From assembly GCA_958453575.1 (NCBI GenBank), contig CAUDYH010000090.1:1-5834 (forward strand): a DNA stretch of 5,834 nt, written 5' to 3'. Both the position numbers and the translations under genes were made by a program. Shown piece by piece: positions 1 through 4,828 of this stretch (positions are counted from its first letter, which is position 1; the number at the start of each line of letters is the position of its first letter). Source of the DNA: an uncultured Collinsella sp. Lineage in GTDB: Bacteria; Actinomycetota; Coriobacteriia; Coriobacteriales; Coriobacteriaceae. Under the pieces are notes generated by a model. The model was not told the DNA's origin. It worked only from the letters and a program-made list of their open reading frames with translations, and did no database searches.

Positions 1-150
1 CAGGCCGTACTCGATGGCGGCATCCGGGTCGAAGTGCTCCCCGCCGTCGCTAAACGAATCGGGCGTCACGTTGAGGACGCCCATGATGCGCGGACGGTCA
101 AAGCTGAGCTCATACTTTCCGCACCGCCATGTCTTGCTGTCGTTCGCCAT
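1..150 (-). CDS. folP: Dihydropteroate synthase, N-terminal 50 residues (cut by window edge)
   Basis: Dihydropteroate synthase joins p-aminobenzoate to the pterin pyrophosphate precursor in cytoplasmic folate synthesis and is the sulfonamide target. The translated 50 residues contain the family's N-terminal signature at residues 23-37 (M-G-V-L-N-V-T-P-D-S-F-S-D-G-G), which forms the first strand of the TIM barrel and the start of the pterin/pyrophosphate-binding loop. The start at 150 is supported by a perfect AGGAGG at 157-162, six bases upstream, and by the usual short lead-in before the signature. The rest of the gene lies beyond position 1. It follows the sirtuin gene on the same strand after 95 bp, so it may be read through from it or from its own weak promoter. 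Identity rests on the signature alone, but that signature is highly specific. Confidence 0.93.
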   Translation of the reverse strand, partial: MANDSKTWRCGKYELSFDRPRIMGVLNVTPDSFSDGGEHFDPDAAIEYGL

Positions 151-172
151 GAACATCCTCCTAAAATGCCCA

Positions 173-200
173 CGCCGCCGAGCTTGGGGAGCTGGCGGCG
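173..200 (-). terminator. Strong GC-rich hairpin between sirtuin and folP
   Basis: Arms 173-184 (CGCCGCCGAGCT) and 190-200 (AGCTGGCGGCG) form an 11-bp stem with one bulged base and a 5-base loop. On the minus strand the hairpin lies after the sirtuin stop and ends 10 bases before the folP ribosome binding site. No T-run follows it (the next bases read TGGGCATTTTAGG), so it is at best a weak intrinsic terminator. It could equally be a stabilising or attenuating structure in the folP leader. The hairpin itself is clear; its role is inferred. Confidence 0.4.
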
Positions 201-225
201 GGGTCGCTTTGCACTCAGTCTTTCT

Positions 226-231
226 ATTGTA
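226..231 (-). promoter_or_regulatory. Possible -10 element for folP
   Basis: On the minus strand the sequence reads GGATACAATAG just after the sirtuin stop codon. TACAAT matches five of six bases of the TATAAT consensus. A poor -35 candidate, TTGCGT at 251-256, lies 19 bases upstream inside the end of the sirtuin gene. If used, transcripts would start near 219 and carry the 173-200 hairpin in a leader of about 70 bases. The -35 match and spacing are weak, so this is tentative. Confidence 0.25.
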
Positions 232-245
232 TCCGCGCACACGGG

Positions 246-998
246 CTAGAACGCAAACGCGGCCGCGATGTCGCAAGAAATCAGCAGGTCGGCATTTGCA
301 TCCTGATCGGTAGGCGCCAAATTGCAAATGGCCAGCGTATCGCCAGTAAAGTAACGCGTAAGGCCTGCCGCCGGATACACCACGAGCGAGGTCCCGCCCA
401 CAATGAGGGCATCGGCCGCGGCGATGGCGGCAACGGCACCGGTCAACACACGCTCGTCGAGCGGCTCTTCGTAGAGCACCACATCGGGCTTGATGCGACC
501 ACCGCACGCGGGGCACACGGGCACGCCCGCGGCGTCCTCGTGCTCGCGCGAGCAAATCCACTCGGCGCTATAGACCGCGCCGCACGACTGGCAAATGTTG
601 CGATGGACCGATCCGTGCAACTCAAACACGCGCTGCGAGCCCGCCATCTGATGCAAGCCGTCGATGTTTTGCGTCACCACGGCATCGAGCTTGCCAGCTC
701 GCTCCAGCTCGGCCAGCTTGGTGTGGCAGCGGTTGGGCTTAGCGTTAAGCGCGATCATCTTGGTTCGGTAAAAGTCGAAGAACTCCGCCGGATGTGTCTC
801 GTAAAAGCTATGCGAGAGCATAGTCTCGGGCGGATAGGCAAACTGCTGATGATACAGGCCGTCCACGCTGCGGAAATCGGGAATGCCGCTTGCCGTGGAA
901 ACACCAGCGCCGCCAAAGAACACCACACGCCCGTGGGTATTGAACAGCTCCGCCAGCGCGGTGGAGGCCTGCTTGGGATCTGTTATCGCTTGCGTCAT
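246..998 (-). CDS. NAD-dependent protein deacylase, Sir2/CobB family sirtuin
   Basis: This 250-residue protein is a complete bacterial sirtuin. It removes acyl groups from lysines using NAD+, releasing nicotinamide and O-acyl-ADP-ribose, in the cytoplasm. Visible motifs in order: the NAD-binding loop G30-A-G-V-S34 and G38-I-P-D-F-R-S44; T109-Q-N-I-D113; catalytic His128 in H-G; a zinc site of two Cys-x2-Cys pairs (C136/C139 and C162/C165); K170-P-D-V-V-L-Y; and the NAD-contacting G-G-T-S at 201-204. The Y-x-x-R pair that marks desuccinylases such as E. coli CobB appears here as Y77-R-T-K80, so ordinary deacetylation is the safer guess. The start at 998 was chosen because GGAGG lies six bases upstream and the family length fits. 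A longer in-frame start at 1364 would run through xth on the other strand and adds a sequence unlike any sirtuin. It is divergent from xth and followed by folP. Confidence 0.95.
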   Translation of the reverse strand: MTQAITDPKQASTALAELFNTHGRVVFFGGAGVSTASGIPDFRSVDGLYHQQFAYPPETMLSHSFYETHPAEFFDFYRTKMIALNAKPNRCHTKLAELERAGKLDAVVTQNIDGLHQMAGSQRVFELHGSVHRNICQSCGAVYSAEWICSREHEDAAGVPVCPACGGRIKPDVVLYEEPLDERVLTGAVAAIAAADALIVGGTSLVVYPAAGLTRYFTGDTLAICNLAPTDQDANADLLISCDIAAAFAF

Positions 999-1112
999 GT
1001 TTGTCCTCCGTCCATGTTGGTCGGGGCGGCTGCGATTGCGCCGTCGCCCACGGAGCCCACCCCGCCCCTGTTGCGCTAATCTTAAGCCTGCCAACCCCGT
1101 CGAAAGGACACC
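999..1112. promoter_or_regulatory. Divergent intergenic region between sirtuin and xth
   Basis: This 114-bp gap separates two divergently transcribed genes and should hold both promoters. At the sirtuin end is the ribosome binding site GGAGG on the minus strand; at the xth end is AAAGGA (1103-1108) on the plus strand. An A/T-richer patch at 1075-1086 (GCTAATCTTAAG) is the most likely place for -10 elements in either direction (TAAGAT on minus, TAATCT on plus). I find no convincing matching -35 box, and no clear operator or riboswitch. Confidence 0.4.
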
Positions 1113-1931
1113 ATGCCTCAGACTTACACTTTCGCCTCGTGGAACGTCAACGGCCTGCGCGCCGTGCTCAAAAAGGACCCGAGCTTTATCCAGATCGCGC
1201 AAGAACTCGACGTCGATATCCTGGCGCTGCAAGAGACCAAGCTGCAAGAAGGCCAGGTCGATATTGACCTGCCCGGCTATCACCAAACCTGGAGCTACGC
1301 CGAGCGTAAAGGCTATTCGGGCACTGCGGTCTTTAGCCGCCAGGAACCGCTGCGCGTGCTGCACGCCGACGCGCTGCTACCCTACGCCGGCGAGGGTGAG
1401 GCGGCCGAGCTCGTCGCCCAAGCCGTAACCGAGGGCCGCGTCTGCGCGCTCGAGTTCGACAAGTTTTGGTTTGTCGACGTCTATACGCCCAACGCCCAAA
1501 ATGAACTCGCCCGCATCGACGTGCGCATGGCGTGGGACGACGCCTACCGCGGCTTTTTGAACGCGCTTGAGCACGAGTGCGGCAAGCCCGTCGTGACCTG
1601 CGGCGACTTTAACGTGGCGCACGAGGAGATCGACCTTAAGAACCCCAAGTCCAACCGCGGCAACGCAGGCTTTTCGGACGAAGAGCGCGGCAAGTTTACC
1701 GAGCTGCTCGACGCCGGTTTTACCGATACCTGGCGCGCGGCAAACCCCGACGTCGAGGGCGTCTACAGCTGGTGGAGCTATCGCTTTAATGCCCGCAAGA
1801 ACAACGCCGGCTGGCGCATCGACTACTTCCTGGTAAGCGACGCAATCGCCGACAACGTACGCGACACCGGCATCCGCGGCGACATCTTTGGCAGTGACCA
1901 CTGCCCCGTCACCCTCACCCTAGAGCTCTAG
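1113..1931 (+). CDS. xth: Exodeoxyribonuclease III (AP endonuclease, ExoA/Xth family)
   Basis: This enzyme of base-excision repair cleaves DNA at abasic sites and removes nucleotides from 3' ends. The 272-residue length is normal for the ExoIII/ExoA branch of the endonuclease/exonuclease/phosphatase superfamily. Key motifs are all present: S-W-N-V-N-G-L-R-A at 9-17 with N11; L-Q-E-T-K at 39-43 with the metal-binding E41; V-Y-T-P-N at 123-127 with Y124; G-D-F-N at 164-167 with D165 and N167; Y-S-W-W at 218-221; W-R-I-D-Y at 234-238; and the C-terminal S-D-H-C-P at 261-265 with catalytic H263. The start is supported by AAAGGA four bases upstream and by the motif spacing. The gene stands alone on the plus strand, divergent from the sirtuin and convergent with the ECF operon, and its transcript probably ends at the hairpin at 2072-2101. 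No catalytic residue is missing. Confidence 0.97.
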   Translation: MPQTYTFASWNVNGLRAVLKKDPSFIQIAQELDVDILALQETKLQEGQVDIDLPGYHQTWSYAERKGYSGTAVFSRQEPLRVLHADALLPYAGEGEAAELVAQAVTEGRVCALEFDKFWFVDVYTPNAQNELARIDVRMAWDDAYRGFLNALEHECGKPVVTCGDFNVAHEEIDLKNPKSNRGNAGFSDEERGKFTELLDAGFTDTWRAANPDVEGVYSWWSYRFNARKNNAGWRIDYFLVSDAIADNVRDTGIRGDIFGSDHCPVTLTLEL

Positions 1932-1934
1932 CCC

Positions 1935-2015
1935 CAACTAATCCCCTGGGGACGGAGGAAAAGGGATCATTTTCACCTCGCGAGGGCATCCACGCGGCCC
2001 GCTTGTCACGAAACT
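1935..2015 (+). repeat. Leader repeat, copy 1 of a tandem intergenic module
   Basis: This roughly 80-bp segment begins four bases after the xth stop and is repeated in diverged form at 2174-2262. Shared blocks in order are CAACTAATCCCCTGGGGACG (copy 2: CAGCTGATTCCCTGGGAACG), GGAGG followed by an A-rich stretch, GGATCATTTT (copy 2 GGATCAATTT), a CTC...GAGGGC block, and GCCCG. It contains two short palindromes, TCCCCTGGGGA at 1942-1952 and CCTCGCGAGG at 1976-1985. No open reading frame or known RNA is recognisable. Confidence 0.6.
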
Positions 2016-2173
2016 GGCCCATCTACTACGTTTAAGCCACCACCCTCAACCACAGCGAACAACGCAAAAAGAAAACCGCAGGTAGAAAGCCTGCGGTTTT
2101 TCATAAAACGCGGTTGTGTTTGGGGGTGTCGGGCCAAACATAGTAGATAGGCCGATTCCGTGGCGGGCGGGTT
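1996..2173. repeat. Long imperfect palindrome around the xth terminator
   Basis: Arms 1996-2033 and 2136-2173 are inverted copies matching at 28 of 38 positions by my alignment. The best-conserved core is GGCCCATCTACTACGTTT at 2016-2033 against GGCCTATCTACTATGTTT (reverse complement of 2136-2153). All ten differences are transitions. Weaker similarity continues inward (ACCCTCAACCAC against ACCCCCAAACAC). The centre coincides with the terminator hairpin at 2072-2101, so the whole unit is one nested palindrome. Confidence 0.65.
2072..2101. terminator. Bidirectional Rho-independent terminator after xth
   Basis: A perfect 11-bp stem (AAAACCGCAGG at 2072-2082, CCTGCGGTTTT at 2090-2100) with a 7-base loop is followed by T at 2101, giving a T5 tract for xth. 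On the opposite strand the stem ends in TTTT followed by CTTTTT, so it can also stop ECF operon transcripts arriving from the right. It lies about 140 bases beyond the xth stop, inside a larger palindrome. Confidence 0.88.
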
Positions 2174-2262
2174 CAGCTGATTCCCTGGGAACGTCTGGAG
2201 GCGAAAGAAAACGGATCAATTTGGCTCTCTGAGGGCCACGATGCCCGTCGTATCAGCCGGCT
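2174..2262 (+). repeat. Leader repeat, copy 2 of a tandem intergenic module
   Basis: This is the diverged second copy of the segment at 1935-2015, offset by 239 bp. It starts CAGCTGATTCCCTGGGAACG and keeps GGAGG, an A-rich run, GGATCAATTT and GAGGGC with extra bases near the A-rich run. Its 11-base palindrome TTCCCTGGGAA (2181-2191) differs from copy 1 by two changes that preserve the dyad. A fragment CAGTATTGATTCCC at 2435-2448 may be the remains of a third module start. No coding potential is evident. Confidence 0.55.
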
Positions 2263-2424
2263 ATTTCAAAACTATGCCGGTTTACGGGGCTGAATCGCGA
2301 ACCCCCAACCATACGCAATTCCGAAATAATAAAACCGCAGGTAAACGGCTTGCTCTATTTCAAAAATAGCCGGCATGGTCTGCTTGTGCCAATCTGGCCC
2401 CGTAAACCGGCATAGTTTTGAAAT
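2263..2424. repeat. Palindromic unit with perfect 28-bp inverted repeats
   Basis: Positions 2263-2290 and 2397-2424 are perfect reverse complements over 28 bases; the arm starts ATTTCAAAACTATGCCGG on the plus strand. Between them lie 106 bp with a central weak hairpin and a small perfect hairpin CTATTT-CAA-AAATAG at 2355-2369. The left arm is also partly repeated in direct orientation (CTATTTCAAA...GCCGG at 2261 and 2355). The structure occupies the same position in module 2 as the 1996-2173 palindrome does in module 1. Size and ends resemble a small non-autonomous palindromic element, but no target-site duplication is clear. Confidence 0.7.
2322..2351 (-). terminator. Weak terminator-like hairpin downstream of the ECF operon
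   Basis: On the minus strand AAGCCG (2346-2351) can pair with CGGTTT (2332-2337), one G-U pair included, across an 8-base loop, followed by a T-rich TTTTATTATTTC tract. It lies about 115 bases after the S-component stop. The plus-strand text AAAACCGCAGGTA is shared with the strong terminator at 2072, so this looks like a decayed copy of it. The stem is short, so termination here would be partial; the larger 2263-2424 palindrome may contribute. Confidence 0.35.
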
Positions 2425-2466
2425 GGCACTTCGGCAGTATTGATTCCCGCCCCGGCGCAACCAGCC

Positions 2467-3180
2467 CTACAGTCCGCACTTCACGACGACTCGGTTGATG
2501 CGGCGACACCAAGGCTTGTACAGGGCGACCAAAAACACGCAGGTCGCAAGGCCGTGCGTGATATCGAACGGCACCGCCGTGGCAAGACGCGCCATGGCAC
2601 CCGCCCACGTGAGCGGTTGAACAAAACCGATAATGTCGTAGGCGTTGATCACAACGCCGTACAGCAAACCCGAAGCAAAGCCGTAGGTCAGCAGCGCCGG
2701 CATACGCACGGTGCCATCGGCGCGATCAAAAGCGCCGGCATGCGCCAGCGCACCGCCAACGTATCCCACGAGCCCCCAGGCATACATCTGCCACGGCGTC
2801 CACATGCCCTGTCCAAAAAAGAAATTGCTGCTCAGCGCCGCCAGCGCGCCAACCATAAAACCATTGCGGCGGCCAAGCGTCGCCCCCGCGATAATGGCGA
2901 TGGCACTCACGGGTTTAAAGTCGGGAATGGGGCCAAACAAGATGCGCCCCGCCGCGGCCAACGCCGCCAGAACCAGCGTTGGCATAATCTGGCGCAGGCC
3001 CGGTCGCGACGCCTCGTAGCCTGCAAAGAACAGCGCAAGCACCAGCGCCACCACGACAAGCATGGCGAGTGCCGCCTGCTCAACGCCCGCCAGCAACGCC
3101 GCAGCCATCACGGCTGGCACCGCCAGCAGCAGCGGGATCTCCAGTTTTGCGAGCAGGCGCGCGACGCGATAATCCGTCAT
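2467..3180 (-). CDS. ECF transporter S component (substrate-binding membrane protein)
   Basis: This 237-residue hydrophobic protein has about six or seven membrane segments (roughly 15-32, 35-53, 66-82, 91-110, 130-148, 162-182, 195-220). Family marks are P86-D-F-K-P90, the loop N119-F-F-F-G-Q-G-M-W-T-P-W-Q-M132, P204-F-D-I-T-H-G210, and a basic tail K222-P-W-C-R-R-I-N-R ending C-G-L. Together these are typical of a family of ECF S components that bind a vitamin-like substrate and dock on EcfT. The start at 3180 was chosen because it lies four bases after the ATPase stop and the protein begins directly before its first membrane segment; the ribosome binding site is weak (GATGGG), suggesting translational coupling. 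A longer in-frame start at 3255 would overlap the ATPase gene by about 70 bp. The substrate is unknown. Corrinoid (CbrT-like) or a queuosine precursor (QrtT-like) are guesses from memory of related families. Confidence 0.88.
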   Translation of the reverse strand: MTDYRVARLLAKLEIPLLLAVPAVMAAALLAGVEQAALAMLVVVALVLALFFAGYEASRPGLRQIMPTLVLAALAAAGRILFGPIPDFKPVSAIAIIAGATLGRRNGFMVGALAALSSNFFFGQGMWTPWQMYAWGLVGYVGGALAHAGAFDRADGTVRMPALLTYGFASGLLYGVVINAYDIIGFVQPLTWAGAMARLATAVPFDITHGLATCVFLVALYKPWCRRINRVVVKCGL

Positions 3181-3184
3181 CCCA

Positions 3185-4828
3185 TCACGCCCTATAAAAC
3201 ACGTTGTCGGCAAAGAAGTCGGTCGGCGGCTCCATGCAGGCGATCTCGCCATCAAACATCATGGAAATGTCATCGGCAACCTGCTCGGCAAAGTCTAGGT
3301 CGTGCGTCGCCATGACGACGGTGCCGCCAGCCTGCGCATGGTCGCGCAGGGCGCGGGCGATGATGCGGCGGCTGGCCAGGTCCAAACCCTTGGTGGGCTC
3401 ATCGAGCAATAGCAGTTCGGGGCCGATCAACAGCAGCTTTGCCAACGCAAGCAGCTGACGCTGTCCGCCCGAAAGGTCATAGGGGTGGCGCTCCCCCAAG
3501 TCCGCGAGCCCCAGACTCGCCGCGCGCTCCCGCGCCATAGCCTCGTCGTACCCGCAGGCCGAAGCCCATTCCATCAGCTCGTCGCGCACCGTCTCGGCAA
3601 CCAGCAGGGCCTTGGGGTTCTGCGGCAGCAGCGCAGCCGAGGCCGCCCCGCGCACCATACGACCACGTTGCAGCTGGGCAGTCTTGGCCAGCACCGAAAG
3701 CATCGTCGACTTACCGCATCCGTTGCCGCCCACGATCGCATGCACCGCACCGGCCGAAAACGACGCATCGAGCCCGCGCAGCACCCAACCGCCCGCGCGA
3801 TCGTAGCGAAACCAGCTCCCTGCCAGGGTGGTAGCCGACCCGCCGTACATTTTTTGGAGTATTCTGCTCCCATCCGTGCGCGGGAAGGCTTCCGAGCCGT
3901 TCTCGAGCGACGTTTGCGCCACAAATTCGGACGATTTGTCCAATTTCGAACTTTTTTTCGCGCTCGATACGTCCCCGGGCGGCTCCAGAGAGCCCAAATT
4001 GTCCTCACGCCTGCTGAATACTCCGTTTTTTGCACATCGGACGGCACCCCACCCCAACATGTCGTCGGAAAACAGCGATTCTCGGCGTCCCAAAGAAGCC
4101 ATATCCGCCACCTCGCGCACGCGACCGTCCTCAATCCGGTACGCACACGTCGCGTATTCGAGCATCGGGCGCGGCTGGTGCGTTGCCACAACAACCGTGC
4201 AACCCAACTCGCGGTTCACGCGAAACAGCGCGTGCAGAAAATTTTTCTCGGCAACAGGATCGAGCTGGGACGTGGGCTCGTCGAGCAGCAGCACGCGCGG
4301 GCGCAAGGCCAGCACGGCCGCCAACGACAGCAGCTGCTTGCGTCCGCCCGAAAGCGCATCGGTATCGCGGTGAAGCCAATCTTCCAGTCCAAAGAAATAG
4401 CTGGTCTCAGCTACGCGACGGCGCATCTCGTCGCGCGACACACCCAGATTCTCTAGGCCAAACGCCATCTCGTGCCACACGGTTTCGCACACGATCTGGT
4501 TCTCGGGATCCTGGAACACATAACCCACGCGCTCCGCCGATGCCCGCACGTCCATGTCGGCGACGGGCTCGCCCAGCACGCGCAGCTCGCCGGAGCGCGT
4601 ACCCGCCGGAGCGATCTCGGGCTTGAGCAGCGACAGCAGCGTCGATTTGCCCGACCCGGTACCGCCAACAAGCAGCGCAAACGCACCTTGGGAAACACGC
4701 CAATCAAGTCCCTCGAGCACCGGTGCCTCGGCCCCGGGATAGGCAAAACTAAGGCCTCGCACCTCAATCGCCGGCGCGGCCGAGCCATATGCCACACCCG
4801 CCGCCGAGCTCCTATCAAACCGAGCCAT
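3185..4828 (-). CDS. ECF transporter double ATPase (two fused ABC ATP-binding domains)
   Basis: One 547-residue chain carries both ATPase domains that power an ECF transporter. Domain 1 (about 20-260) has Walker A G55-G-T-G-S-G-K-S-T63, Q-loop Q106 in V-F-Q-D-P-E-N-Q, signature L159-S-G-G-R-K-Q165, Walker B L180-L-L-D-E-P185, D-loop S-Q-L-D and H217. Domain 2 (about 331-530) has Walker A G367-G-N-G-C-G-K-S-T375, Q403, L452-S-G-G-Q-R-Q458, Walker B L473-L-L-D-E-P478 and H509. Both sites look catalytically complete. The start codon overlaps the ecfT stop by one base (TGATG), and AGAGG lies eight bases upstream, so the genes are translationally coupled. The linker at residues about 266-327 is Ser/Lys/Glu-rich, unlike an ABC fold, and is encoded by a palindrome-bounded segment described separately. 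A name such as ecfA or cbrU would fit but is not certain. Confidence 0.95.
   Translation of the reverse strand: MARFDRSSAAGVAYGSAAPAIEVRGLSFAYPGAEAPVLEGLDWRVSQGAFALLVGGTGSGKSTLLSLLKPEIAPAGTRSGELRVLGEPVADMDVRASAERVGYVFQDPENQIVCETVWHEMAFGLENLGVSRDEMRRRVAETSYFFGLEDWLHRDTDALSGGRKQLLSLAAVLALRPRVLLLDEPTSQLDPVAEKNFLHALFRVNRELGCTVVVATHQPRPMLEYATCAYRIEDGRVREVADMASLGRRESLFSDDMLGWGAVRCAKNGVFSRREDNLGSLEPPGDVSSAKKSSKLDKSSEFVAQTSLENGSEAFPRTDGSRILQKMYGGSATTLAGSWFRYDRAGGWVLRGLDASFSAGAVHAIVGGNGCGKSTMLSVLAKTAQLQRGRMVRGAASAALLPQNPKALLVAETVRDELMEWASACGYDEAMARERAASLGLADLGERHPYDLSGGQRQLLALAKLLLIGPELLLLDEPTKGLDLASRRIIARALRDHAQAGGTVVMATHDLDFAEQVADDISMMFDGEIACMEPPTDFFADNVFYRA
3850..4031 (-). repeat. Inverted-repeat-bounded segment within the ATPase linker
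   Basis: The plus strand reads T6-GGAGTATTCTGC at 3850-3867 and GCTGAATACTCC-G-T6 at 4013-4031. The 12-base cores are inverted repeats matching 11 of 12. Between them lie smaller dyads: on the coding strand GGCTC-TCTG-GAGCC, and AAATT-GGAC pairing with GTCC-GAATTT. The segment is more A/T-rich than its flanks, has runs of A6, A7 and A6 on the coding strand, and uses the rare codon pair AGA-ATA (residues 322-323). It is read in frame as residues about 266-327 with no stop. The arms encode G-V-F-S and S-R-I-L-Q-K. Confidence 0.55.
3923..3958 (+). terminator. Terminator-like hairpin antisense to the ATPase gene
   Basis: On the plus strand AAATTCGGAC (3923-3932) pairs with GTCCAATTT (3938-3946) with one bulged base and a 5-base loop, then a T7 run at 3952-3958. 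The form is that of an intrinsic terminator pointing against the ATPase gene, inside the inverted-repeat-bounded linker segment. The stem is A/T-rich, so strength is doubtful. It may be a relic of the segment's intergenic origin or may limit antisense transcription. Confidence 0.3.

Noticed and set aside
999..1364. Longer sirtuin starting at 1364 on the minus strand (372 residues)
   Set aside because: The extra N terminus lies opposite the conserved coding sequence of xth, has no sirtuin similarity, and the internal start at 998 has a good ribosome binding site and gives the normal family length.
883..1428. Plus-strand open frame spanning the start of xth
   Set aside because: It overlaps the clear xth gene in another frame and the sirtuin start on the opposite strand, and its product is a low-complexity Pro/Arg/Ser string.
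2272..2460. A 62-codon open frame on the minus strand in the repeat region
   Set aside because: It lies wholly in the palindromic repeat unit, has no good ribosome binding site or recognisable domain, and is explained as a chance frame in repeat sequence.
1932..2466. CRISPR array or tRNA/small RNA gene in the intergenic stretch
   Set aside because: There are only two diverged module copies rather than regular repeats and spacers, and no cloverleaf or known RNA signature; the structure is palindromic repeats and terminators.
3181..3255. Longer S component starting at 3255
   Set aside because: It would overlap the ATPase coding sequence by about 70 bp and adds a polar peptide; the start at 3180 sits directly after the ATPase stop as expected in a coupled operon.
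3485..4456. Long plus-strand open frame of 323 codons opposite the ATPase gene
   Set aside because: It is Arg/His/Gln-rich with no family resemblance and mirrors the codon pattern of the ATPase on the other strand, the usual high-GC antisense artefact.
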